Part shown: positions 24,901 through 32,218 of the stretch, piece by piece
Numbering within the stretch: the first letter of the stretch is position 1
Layout of the letters: each line of letters starts with the position of its first letter
Program-made: the position numbers and the translations under genes
Assembly (NCBI RefSeq): GCF_000384475.1
Contig: NZ_ARWB01000001.1
Location: 3,785,039-3,849,038 of the forward strand
Length of the DNA stretch: 64,000 bases
DNA from: Methylopila sp. M107
GTDB lineage: Bacteria > Pseudomonadota > Alphaproteobacteria > Rhizobiales > Methylopilaceae
Direction: 5' to 3'
The notes under the pieces: model-generated
Databases searched by the model: none
What the model saw: the letters and a program-made list of their open reading frames with translations, nothing else
What the model was told of the DNA's origin: nothing

Positions 24901-27203
24901 CGGCCGAGAACACGATCGGCGTCGCGATCGAGACGCCCGACAGGATCGAGCCGCGCCGCACGCTCGACGTCGGACTGAAGCTCTCCAACGTCGCCAAAGG
25001 CGAGGAAGCCTATGTCACGCTCGCCGCCGTCGACGTCGGCATCCTGAACCTCACCGGCTACAAGCCGCCGGCGCCCGACAAGGACATGTTCGGCCAGCGC
25101 AAGCTCGCCTCGGACGTCCGCGACCTCTACGGCCAGCTGATCGACGGCATGACGGCGGCGCGCGGAAAGCTGCGCTCCGGCGGCGACGGCGAGGGCGGAG
25201 GCGGCCTCAACGACACGCCGACCCAGGCGCCGCTCGCGCTGTTTTCCGGGCTCGTAAAGGTCGGGCCGGACGGGCTCGTGCAGGTCCCGTTCGAGATCCC
25301 GGCCTTCAACGGCACGGTCAAGCTGATGGCGGTCGCATGGTCGGGGACCAAGCTCGGCCACGCCGCGAAGGACGTGACGGTCGCGGACCCGGTGGTCGTC
25401 ACCGTCTCGTTGCCGCGCTTCCTCGCCGACGGCGACCGGTCTCGCTTAAGGCTCGATCTCGACAATGTCTCGGGCCCCGCCGGCGACTACGCCGTCGAGG
25501 TCAAGGTCTCGGGACCGCTGAAGGCGGAAGCCGCGGCAAAGACCGTCAAGCTCGCCCAGAAGGCGCGCGCCGCCGTCGAGGTCCCGCTGACTGCGGCCGG
25601 CGTGGGCGAGGCCCGCGTGGACGTCTCGGTCAAGGGTCCGGACGGCACGACGTTTCTGCAGGCCCTGGCGCTGCCCATCAAGCCGCAGACCGCGCCGGTC
25701 ACCCGCCGCAACGTGATCGCGCTCGCCAAGGGCGCGAGCGTGACGGTCTCGAAGGACATGCTGGCCGACATCGTGGCCGGCACCGGCTCGGTCGCGCTGT
25801 CGGTCGGCAAGCCCGGCCAGCTCGACGCCGCGACCTTCAAGCTCGCCCTCGACGGCTATCCTTACGCCTGCTCCGAACAGCTCTCGAGCCGCCTGCTCGC
25901 GCTCGTCTATGGCGAGGAGCTCGGCCTTGCGACCCAGGTCGCGGGCAAGAGCGCCGACGACGTGAAGGCGATTGGGCGGGGCATGATCGAGCGGGTGCTG
26001 TCGCGGCAGGATTCCAACGGCTCGTTCGGCCTCTGGGACGCAAACGGCGGGGACCTGTGGCTCGACGCCTTCGTGACGGACGTGTTCGGCCGCGCGCGCG
26101 CGGCGGGCTACGCCGTGCCCGACCAGGCGTTCTCGTCCGCGCTCGACAATCTGCGCAACACGGTCGGCATCCGCAACGACGCCACCGAGAGCGACATCGC
26201 CTACGCGCATTATGTGCTGGCGAAGAACGGCCGCGCGCTGCTCGGCGACCTCCGCTACCTCGCCGACGTCAAGATCGAGGAGTTCGCGAGCCCGCTGGCG
26301 CGCGCCGAGATCGGGGCGGCGCTGGCGCAGACCGGCGACTTCGGCCGCGCGTCGCGGGCCTTCGCGGCGGCCGAGATCGCGCCGCCCGACGACGCCAACC
26401 GCGCCGATTTCGGCTCGATCCTGAGAGACCAGGCCGCGATCGTGGCGCTCGCCTCGGAAAACCGCGCGACCGTGACGCCGGCAGCGCTCAGGCGCCTCGA
26501 GACCACGCGGCGCAACCGGCCCTATCTCTCGACGCAGGAGAACGCCTGGCTGCTGCTCGCCGCGCGCGGCCTTAAGGCCCAGAGCGCCGACCTCGCCACC
26601 ACGGTCGACGGCCAGCCCCGCAAGGGACCGGTCGACGTCACGTTCACGCCGGACCGGCTCGAGAGCGGCACGGCGACGGTCGCGAACGCCGGCCAGACGC
26701 CGCTCGAGGCGGTGGTGACCGTCACGGGCTCGCCGCTGACGCCGGAGCCTCCCGGCGAGAACGGTTTTCATCTCGAACGCCACTACTACACCACCGCCGG
26801 CGTCGAGGTGGACGCGGCCACGGTCGCGCAGAACACGCGGCTCGTCGTGGTGCTGACCGTCACCGAGCCCGAGCCGCGCCCCGGCCGGGTTCTGGTGGTC
26901 GACCGGCTGCCGGCGGGCTTCGAGATCGACAACCCCGAGCTCGTGACCTCGGCGAAGCTGCCGGCGCTGTCGATGCTGGGCGACGAGGCGCAGGCCGCGC
27001 ATTCGGAGTTCCGCGACGACCGTTTCGTCGCGGCGTTCAACCGCGAGCAGGGCGGCGAGGCGGTCTATTCGGCGGCCTACGTCGTCCGCGCCGTCGCGCC
27101 GGGCCGTTACGCCCAGCCGGCCGCGACGGTCGAGGACATGTACCGCACCGAGCGTTTCGCGCGCACCGGCGTCGGTCAGATCGAGGTGACGGCGGCGAAA
27201 TGA
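21960..27203 (+). CDS. Alpha-2-macroglobulin family protein with thioester motif
   Basis: A 1747-residue periplasmic protein. ATG 21960 follows GAGGGGG and gives a signal peptide (GASLCLALGLALPLA, cleavage near AFA-QA). Unlike E. coli YfhM, no lipobox cysteine is seen, so it is probably soluble. Many MG-type beta domains follow (VYRPNETVHVTALLRD near residue 540 is a typical macroglobulin segment). The thioester motif CSEQ begins at Cys1304 in YPYACSEQLSSRLL, and a helical domain (FGLWDANGGDLWLDAFVTD) and C-terminal bundle follow. Such proteins trap foreign proteases. As in E. coli, pbpC is directly downstream, which suggests defence coupled to cell-wall repair. Confidence 0.95.
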   Translation: MARSGSARGVGASLCLALGLALPLAQPVPPAFAQAAPAAQKAAVPAIGFQNRQASESALKLEARLKREAQGDSRPVAELIKQGVAQIRANSWREASVTFAVAAGKDPKNEQAWRNLSVALTKVETDDYSEKESLREQALGAGWLAYQVSPDAKTKARALAVLANAFAARENWRPALDALKASLALAETPDSRSTFETMRADHGFRVLDTSVDSDAAAPRACVQFSEPVAKGRVDFSPYVVLKGADAPAVTANDSQVCVDGLKHGETYELTVRQGLPSNVDETLPASKDFRLYVRDRKPTARFTGRNYVLPSTGQQGVPVVTVNVDAVSVDVFRIGDRSLAQAVTAGDFQKQLDQETLDRLKADQASAVYSGELVVDRKQNADVVTAFPVSEAIPNLAPGVYVLAARPKNEVAPEPWDAQATQWFVVSDLGLTAVSGADGVKAFARSLASAGPLKGVELKLVARNNEILGVAKTDDQGFVSFAPGLTRGTGGAAPAVLMASSGTDYGFLDLTRPGFDLSDRGVGGRAAPGPLDAQVFAERGVYRPNETVHVTALLRDDKGAGVAGLPLTLVVQRPDGVEDRRVVTTDMGGGGRTLDIALIDQAMGGTWRVEALAEAKGAPIGSTTFLVADYVPERLDVKLEAKSAELTSAGASAAVDARWLYGAPAADLAIEGEVTLKAREGGLPGFEGYQFGLSDETVAPVRTPLDALGRTDAAGQATVRIAEPELPDTTKPLQADVSLRVAEPSGRTLERTLTLPVASRGERIGVKPAFANLGAGETAKFEVRVAGQNGQPAAASGLSWQLLKVETSYQWYATDGRWNFETINKTRRIADGKIDVAADRPTQVSAKADYGQYRLEVASADPQGPATSVAFDAGYFAAGAADTPDTLDVALDKPNYRPGDTATAKLLSRFSGRATVMVVGAGVIESQTLDVSADGASVSFPVTEAWRPGAYVVAFVHRPLDAKASRMPGRAIGVAHAQIDAAENTIGVAIETPDRIEPRRTLDVGLKLSNVAKGEEAYVTLAAVDVGILNLTGYKPPAPDKDMFGQRKLASDVRDLYGQLIDGMTAARGKLRSGGDGEGGGGLNDTPTQAPLALFSGLVKVGPDGLVQVPFEIPAFNGTVKLMAVAWSGTKLGHAAKDVTVADPVVVTVSLPRFLADGDRSRLRLDLDNVSGPAGDYAVEVKVSGPLKAEAAAKTVKLAQKARAAVEVPLTAAGVGEARVDVSVKGPDGTTFLQALALPIKPQTAPVTRRNVIALAKGASVTVSKDMLADIVAGTGSVALSVGKPGQLDAATFKLALDGYPYACSEQLSSRLLALVYGEELGLATQVAGKSADDVKAIGRGMIERVLSRQDSNGSFGLWDANGGDLWLDAFVTDVFGRARAAGYAVPDQAFSSALDNLRNTVGIRNDATESDIAYAHYVLAKNGRALLGDLRYLADVKIEEFASPLARAEIGAALAQTGDFGRASRAFAAAEIAPPDDANRADFGSILRDQAAIVALASENRATVTPAALRRLETTRRNRPYLSTQENAWLLLAARGLKAQSADLATTVDGQPRKGPVDVTFTPDRLESGTATVANAGQTPLEAVVTVTGSPLTPEPPGENGFHLERHYYTTAGVEVDAATVAQNTRLVVVLTVTEPEPRPGRVLVVDRLPAGFEIDNPELVTSAKLPALSMLGDEAQAAHSEFRDDRFVAAFNREQGGEAVYSAAYVVRAVAPGRYAQPAATVEDMYRTERFARTGVGQIEVTAAK

Positions 27204-27210
27204 GCGCGCC

Positions 27211-27370
27211 CTTGATCCTCCTCCGCGTCAGCGGGGGAGGGGGACCATGCGCAGCATGGTGGAGGGGGCTCGTCTCAGGATGAGACTGATCCTTCGCCGC
27301 CGCGTTCTACGCCCCGCCCCCTCCACCGCTTCGCGGTCCCCCTCCCCCGCTGACGCGGAGGAGGATCAGG
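27211..27370. repeat. Intergenic repeat, family A, copy 3 (best-preserved ends)
   Basis: The most symmetrical copy. Its left end (CCTTGATCCTCCTCCGCG, TCAGCGGGGGAGGGGGACC) is the inverse of its right end with one mismatch across about 37 bases. The tips are CGCGTCAGCG, ATGCGCAGCAT, CGCTTCGCG and CGCTGACGCG. It sits between the macroglobulin gene and pbpC on the same strand, and the pbpC frame is open through it. Confidence 0.88.
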
Positions 27371-27399
27371 GGCGCTCATCGCGCTTCGCCAGATTTGCT

Positions 27400-29457
27400 A
27401 TGTCCGCCGCGCTCCTCGCCCTGATCGTCGGCTCCGCCGCCGCCGTCTCGCTCGCGGCCTATCCCGCCCCCGACGTCGGGCGCGCCGCGCTGCTCTCGAC
27501 GCTGGTCAACGACCGCGACGGCCGGCTGCTCCGCCCGTTCGCGGCGAAGGACGGCGCCTGGCGGCTGCCGGTCGCGCGGAGCGCGATCGATCCGCGCTTC
27601 GAGAAGTTCCTGCTGGCCTATGAGGACAAGCGGTTCCTCGCCCACCCCGGCGTCGACCCGATCGCGGCGGTCCGCGCCGGTTTCCAGGCGGCGCGGCATG
27701 GCGGGGTGGTGTCGGGAGGCTCGACGCTCACCATGCAGGTGGTGCGGCTGCTCACCCCCGATCGATCCAGGACGCTTCTGAGGAAATGGCGGGAGGCGGG
27801 CGCGGCGCTCGCGCTCGAGCGCAAGCTCGGCAAGCAGGGCGTGCTCGACCTCTACCTCAGGCTCGCGCCCTATGGCGGCAATCTCGAAGGGGTGCGGGCG
27901 GCGAGCCTCGCCTTCTTCGGCAAGGAGCCGGGGCGGCTCTCGACCGCGGAAGCCGCGCTGCTGGTCGCGATCCCGCAATCGCCTGAAAGCCGGCGGCCCG
28001 ATCGCGATCCCGTGGCCGCCAAGGCGGCGCGCGACAGGGTTCTGGATCGTCTCGCGAGCGCCGGCGCGATCCCGGAGGCTGAGGCGCGCTGGGCCAAGGA
28101 CGAGCCGGTTCCGGACGGCCGAAGACCGTTCCCGAACCTCGCGGCGCATGCGGCCGAGACTGCGGCCCGCGGGCCGGACCGGCCGGGCCATATGGGCCAG
28201 GCGGGCCAGATCCGCCTCACTATCCGGCGCGACCTGCAACGCGCCCTCGAGGACCTCGCACGCGACAGGGCGCGGGCGCTCGGACCGGGCCTCTCGGTCG
28301 CGATCGTCGCGGCCGACATCAGGACCGGCGCGATCGAGGCCGAGGTCGGCTCGGCGGATTACTTCGACGCCACACGCGCCGGCTCGCTCGACCAGACCCG
28401 CGCGATCCGCTCGCCGGGCTCGGCGCTCAAACCCTTCATCTACGCGCTCGCCTTCGAGAACGGGATCGCGGCGCCCGCGACGCTGATCGAGGACCGCCCG
28501 TCGCGCTTCGGCGACTACGCGCCGCGCAATTTTGACGAGGGCTATCACGGCACCGTCTCGGCCGGGCAGGCTCTCGCGCTGTCGCTCAACATCCCCGCCG
28601 TCGCGCTGATGGAGGCGGTCGGGCCGACGCGCTTCGTGGCGCGGCTGAGGTCGGCCGGCGGCGCGCTGGCGCTGCCCGCAGGCGAAACGCCCGGGCTCGC
28701 CGTCGCGCTGGGCGGCGTCGGGATCAGGCTGGTCGATCTCGCGAGGCTCTATGCGGGGCTGGCGCGCGGCGGCATGGCGATCCCGCTGTCGGAGCGCTTC
28801 GAGGCCCTCGCCGAGCCCGACGCGCCGGGGCTTCGCCTGACCTCCCCGGAAGCCGCCGGCGCGGTGGCCGCGGCGCTTTTGAAGAGCCCGCCGCCCGAAG
28901 CCGCGCTCGGCGGCCGGCTCGCCTTCAAGACCGGCACGTCCTACGGCTATCGCGACGCCTGGGCGGTCGGCTTCGACGGCAGGCGCGTCATCGCGGTCTG
29001 GGCCGGTCGGCCAGACGGCGCGTCGAGCGCAGGTCTCGTCGGGCGCGAGGCGGCGGCGCCCATCCTGTTCGACGCCTTCGCGCGCACCGGCGAGCCGCTG
29101 ACGCCGCTGCCGTCGACGCCCCCGGGCGCCGTGCTCGCCTTCGCGGACTTGCCGGAACCCTTGAAGCGCTTCCGCCCGTTCGGCGCGCCGCCGCCCGTGC
29201 TCGGCGCGCGCGAGACGCCGGCGCTCGCCGTCGCCTTCCCGCCCGACGGCGCGCGGGTCGAGCTCGCGGCGGGCGACGGCCTCGCGCTGAAGGCCGCCGG
29301 CGGCGCGCCGCCGTTCCGCTGGCTGGTCGACGGCCGCCCGCTCCCCCCCGAGCGCCGCCGCGAGGCGATGTGGGCCGCGCCCGGACCTGGCTTCGCGCGC
29401 GTCACCGTCATGGACGCGACCGGCGCCACGGCCTCCGCGAATGTGCGGATCGAGTAG
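27400..29457 (+). CDS. pbpC: Penicillin-binding protein 1C
   Basis: A 685-residue bifunctional peptidoglycan synthase. An N-terminal membrane helix (ALLALIVGSAAAVSLAAY) is followed by the glycosyltransferase domain with Glu75 in LAYEDKRFLAHPGVD and GGSTLTMQVVRLL. The transpeptidase domain has SPGSALKP (catalytic S341, K344), SLN in ALSLNIPAV and KTG at 510-512 in FKTGTSYGYRDAW. The C-terminal 100 residues fit the BiPBP_C domain. ATG 27400 is preferred over the open frame to 27247 because the earlier stretch is a family A repeat and the helix starts at once. It follows the macroglobulin gene, its usual partner. Confidence 0.95.
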   Translation: MSAALLALIVGSAAAVSLAAYPAPDVGRAALLSTLVNDRDGRLLRPFAAKDGAWRLPVARSAIDPRFEKFLLAYEDKRFLAHPGVDPIAAVRAGFQAARHGGVVSGGSTLTMQVVRLLTPDRSRTLLRKWREAGAALALERKLGKQGVLDLYLRLAPYGGNLEGVRAASLAFFGKEPGRLSTAEAALLVAIPQSPESRRPDRDPVAAKAARDRVLDRLASAGAIPEAEARWAKDEPVPDGRRPFPNLAAHAAETAARGPDRPGHMGQAGQIRLTIRRDLQRALEDLARDRARALGPGLSVAIVAADIRTGAIEAEVGSADYFDATRAGSLDQTRAIRSPGSALKPFIYALAFENGIAAPATLIEDRPSRFGDYAPRNFDEGYHGTVSAGQALALSLNIPAVALMEAVGPTRFVARLRSAGGALALPAGETPGLAVALGGVGIRLVDLARLYAGLARGGMAIPLSERFEALAEPDAPGLRLTSPEAAGAVAAALLKSPPPEAALGGRLAFKTGTSYGYRDAWAVGFDGRRVIAVWAGRPDGASSAGLVGREAAAPILFDAFARTGEPLTPLPSTPPGAVLAFADLPEPLKRFRPFGAPPPVLGARETPALAVAFPPDGARVELAAGDGLALKAAGGAPPFRWLVDGRPLPPERRREAMWAAPGPGFARVTVMDATGATASANVRIE

Positions 29458-29569
29458 GCGGGCGCGTCCCGTACGCGCGAAGCGCCAAGCCGCAACTTGA
29501 TTTTTGGCGCCGCGAGCCTGATATCCGGCGCGCTTCATCATTCCATTCGCATTGACGAGAGGCCCGCTC

Positions 29570-30238
29570 ATGTCGGACCCGAAGTCGGCCGAAGAGGCCG
29601 CCAAGCCGAAATTCGAAAGCGACGCCACGGCGTCCGCGACGGAGGCGGGCGAGCAGCGCCCCGGCGAAACCGTGGAGGCCGTGGCGGCCGACGCGACGAC
29701 GGCGGCCCCGGACCGCACGCCGGAGCTCGAGGCCGCCGTCACGGAGCTGCGCGACAGGCTGCTGCGCGCCCATGCCGAGATGGAAAACCTGCGCCGCCGC
29801 ACCGAGCGCGAGGTGCAGGACGCCAAGCGCTACGCCAACGGCTCCTTCGCGCGTGACCTGCTCGCGGTGGCGGACAATCTGCGCCGCGCGATCGAGGCGG
29901 CCACAGCCGGCGGCGGCGACGACGCAGAGGACGCCGACCCCGCGCTCGCGGCTCTGCTCGAGGGCGTGGACCTGACCGAGCGGGAGCTGCTGAAGGCGCT
30001 GCAGAAGAACGGCGTCAGCCGCATCGAGCCGCTCGGCCAGCTGTTCGACCCGCACCGCCACGAGGCGGTGTTCCAGGCGCCGGATCCGAGCGTGCCGGCC
30101 GGCACGGTCGTCCAGGTCATGCAGGACGGCTATGTGATCGGCGACCGCATCCTGCGCCCCGCCATGGTCGGAGTCGCGGTCGGCGGCCCGAAGCCGGGCG
30201 CGACGCCGGAGACCGCCGGGCTCGACCGCAAGGCGTAA
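29570..30238 (+). CDS. grpE: Nucleotide exchange factor GrpE
   Basis: A 222-residue DnaK cochaperone. A charged disordered leader (about 50 residues) precedes the long dimerising helix ([20 protein letters not shown], then [19 protein letters not shown]) and the beta domain ([37 protein letters not shown]). All are family hallmarks. GrpE releases ADP from DnaK. dnaK and hrcA are not in the window. ATG 29570 is chosen because it starts [10 protein letters not shown] just after AGAGGC; the longer frame to 29552 adds little. Confidence 0.96.
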   Translation: MSDPKSAEEAAKPKFESDATASATEAGEQRPGETVEAVAADATTAAPDRTPELEAAVTELRDRLLRAHAEMENLRRRTEREVQDAKRYANGSFARDLLAVADNLRRAIEAATAGGGDDAEDADPALAALLEGVDLTERELLKALQKNGVSRIEPLGQLFDPHRHEAVFQAPDPSVPAGTVVQVMQDGYVIGDRILRPAMVGVAVGGPKPGATPETAGLDRKA

Positions 30239-30246
30239 TCTTCCTT

Positions 30247-30655
30247 TCTTGTCCCGGCCGAAGAGCCGGGACCCAGACGCGCCGAGGGTTTTCAGCGAGG
30301 CGACGCCCGTTCCGCTCGTCATCCCCCGGCTTGTCCGGGGGATCCAGTCCGGATCGTCGAGCGCCGCGCGGCGGAACGCTGGATGCCCCGGACGAGCCGG
30401 GGCATGACGCGGATCGTTTGCGAGATGTGAGCGGCTTCTTGTCCCGGCCTTGAGCCGGGACCCAGACGCGCCGAGGGTTTTCAGCGAGGCGACGCCCGTT
30501 CCGCTCGTCATCCCCCGGCTCGTCCGGGGGATCCAGCCCGGATCGTCGAGCGCCGCGCGGCGGAACGCTGGATGCCCCGGACACGCCGGGGCATGACGCG
30601 TGTCGTTTTGGAGATATAAGCGGATATGGGTCCCGGCTCTTCGGCCGGGACAAGA
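30247..30655. repeat. Palindrome-bounded array of family B units, tandemly duplicated
   Basis: Starts with a 29-base unit (TCTTGTCCCGGCCGAAGAG, then CCGGGACCCA) and ends with its perfect inverse (30627-30655). Between them a block of about 190 bases occurs twice in tandem: the GTCATCCCCCGG motif recurs at 30318 and 30507, and GCGGAACGCTGGATGCCCC follows in both. The copies are nearly identical except in the hairpin tips and the last 25 bases. It lies after grpE. Confidence 0.88.
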
Positions 30656-30842
30656 GCGGTGGCAGGGCTCGACCGGAAGTGTGAGGCCTCCTTCTCTCCG
30701 GACCAACTACTCGACGATCCTGACGATATGGGCCTGCCTTCCTCCAGTTCTCACGCGGGAGGGAGCATCGCTGAAGGTCCTTTGCAATGGCCTGATCAAG
30801 AAGAGCAACACCATTGCTTGGAAGTTGATCGACCAAGCCCGC
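30656..30842. other. Intergenic, no gene seen
   Basis: Sequence between the repeat array and the end of the lipoprotein gene. It is transitional in base composition and holds no convincing coding frame or hairpin. Confidence 0.4.
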
Positions 30843-31748
30843 TTATCGCGCGATTGCGGCCAAAGTGGAGGCATTCACTGCCTGGCCAATCTGCGAGGCA
30901 AAATGACTGTTGGCGGTCGCGTCGGTTGGCGGTCCAATAGTGATGAGCACGTCGTGGGTGCGTGTACGATCGGTGTTGTAAAGTGGCAATTGGCCGCTGT
31001 TGAACGTCCAGCGAGTTAGGGTCCACACGGGGTTGATTGAGCCACTTGTTTTGACGACGAACTTGATCTGTGTGCTTATTGTATCTGGGGTCACGGAATT
31101 CTTGGAAGAAGTGGCATCGACTGATGAAAGGACGCGATTTGTGAACATCGCATCTGTGAGCCACTTGTCTAGGTTAAGGTCGCTTTGGACTAGAAACGAG
31201 TCTTTGGTACCTGGCATGTCTTTGAAGTACCAATTCTTATCGGTGCAGATAGACCTCTCGCCATCGGGCTCACGCAGTAGCGAGATGGGATAGTACGGAT
31301 AGTATTTGTTTATTTTAGTGGATGTCGAAGATATTGTTCCGCCGAAGCCCACGCCGAATGACCTCGGAGTCGAAACAAATTCATCGCCCAGATCACGCAA
31401 GCTTGGTGAAAGAGGCGACTTTCGCGTTACACCAATATTTACTGCCGACGATTCGTCGACTTGAAGAAGAAGGCTGACCTGAGCCCCCCATCCCTCGGGA
31501 AACAAAGGCTTCTCAGTGAAAGTATTAGTGTTCCGATTCTCGTTTATAATCTGCAATTTTGACTCGGCTGTTTTTACAGCTTTCTTAAGATCACAGAATA
31601 TCTGACGTTTTATTGCCGTCTCCATGCGCCGCGTCCCGTCCGGGCCGCTTGTAAGCTCCGCCATTCGTGGAACAGTTGTGCCGCATCCTCCAAGGCATAC
31701 GGCGGCCACAAAGGGCAACGTCCACGACGCGCTACTTGATCTTCGCAT
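30843..31748 (-). CDS. Unknown lipoprotein in an AT-richer island
   Basis: A 301-residue protein with a lipoprotein signal peptide (WTLPFVAAVCLGGCGTT, lipid-modified Cys in LGGC) and no membrane segments after it. The mature part is mixed alpha/beta with repeated Thr/Ser-rich stretches (FGGTISSTSTKINKYYPYYP, VVKTSGSINPVWTLTRW). I do not recognise the family. Codon use and base composition are visibly more AT-rich than in neighbours, and repeats bound it on both sides, which suggests recent acquisition. Its start overlaps the preceding small gene by 17 bases, so the two form a unit. Confidence 0.7.
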   Translation of the reverse strand: MRRSSSASWTLPFVAAVCLGGCGTTVPRMAELTSGPDGTRRMETAIKRQIFCDLKKAVKTAESKLQIINENRNTNTFTEKPLFPEGWGAQVSLLLQVDESSAVNIGVTRKSPLSPSLRDLGDEFVSTPRSFGVGFGGTISSTSTKINKYYPYYPISLLREPDGERSICTDKNWYFKDMPGTKDSFLVQSDLNLDKWLTDAMFTNRVLSSVDATSSKNSVTPDTISTQIKFVVKTSGSINPVWTLTRWTFNSGQLPLYNTDRTRTHDVLITIGPPTDATANSHFASQIGQAVNASTLAAIAR

Positions 31749-31917
31749 CGTCTAGCGCCAAGGCCGCGTCAGCGTTCAGAACACGAAAACTAGGACAATT
31801 AGTATACACAATCTTCCCATTTTCGATAATGATCGTGCAGTCGCCCTTTTCGAGTAGTTCAGACAATTTGATGTCCGGAGTTAAAGGTCGGAACTGCAGA
31901 TCGCCTGTCCCTGCCAT
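31732..31917 (-). CDS. Small unknown protein, partner of the lipoprotein gene
   Basis: A 61-residue acidic protein (LTPDIKLSELLEKGDCTIII, ENGKIVYTNCPSFRVLNADA). It has two Cys and no signal peptide or membrane segment. It precedes and overlaps the lipoprotein gene, sharing its AT-rich composition. The reading IIIENGKIVYTNCPSF looks like a beta-hairpin core. No function is assigned. Confidence 0.55.
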   Translation of the reverse strand: MAGTGDLQFRPLTPDIKLSELLEKGDCTIIIENGKIVYTNCPSFRVLNADAALALDDAKIK

Positions 31918-32177
31918 CGAGAGTCTCCCCGAAATTTAGCTTTCCAATGATAAGCATCATCAACTTTTAGTTGAGTGATGATCATATTCAATCAATAGTA
32001 TTATCTTATTAATAAACAATAAGTTGTACGCGTTACTACGTAGGACGACTGGAGGCAAAGGACGCGCCGTGGCTGCCAGTGCATTCCGCGAAGCGGCGGA
32101 GTGGTCGATCTCGGGCAAGTTGAAGAAGCGCGACATGTCGCTAACTCTGGGCTCGACCAGAAGGTGTGCGATTCTTT
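31918..32177. other. AT-rich upstream region of the lipoprotein unit
   Basis: Strongly AT-rich from about 31930 to 32030, the most AT-rich stretch of the window, and the likely promoter for the two minus-strand genes. A short inverted repeat, CAACT (31961) and AGTTG (31969), lies within an extended imperfect palindrome (CATCAT... and ...GATGATCAT). It could be an operator. From 32040 on the composition returns to normal. No gene is seen. Confidence 0.45.
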
Positions 32178-32204
32178 CTTGTCCCGGCCTTGAGCCGGGA
32201 CAAG
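32178..32204 (-). terminator. Family B hairpin, possible terminator of the M23 gene
   Basis: CTTGTCCCGGC pairs perfectly with GCCGGGACAAG across a CTTGA loop. It follows the stop of the minus-strand M23 gene by 14 bases and is a lone copy of the unit that bounds the array at 30247-30655. Confidence 0.65.
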
Positions 32205-32218
32205 GGGGGGCGGGGCGG

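Noticed and set aside
19449-25361. Long open frames opposite the STT3-like and macroglobulin genes
   Set aside because: Same GC-driven shadow effect; no family motif, signal or ribosome site in them.
27247-27399. Longer pbpC start
   Set aside because: The added residues come from a family A repeat and precede the membrane helix without family similarity.
30247-30655. CRISPR-like tandem repeats
   Set aside because: Only two long units of about 190 bases with inverted ends; no short spaced repeats or cas genes.
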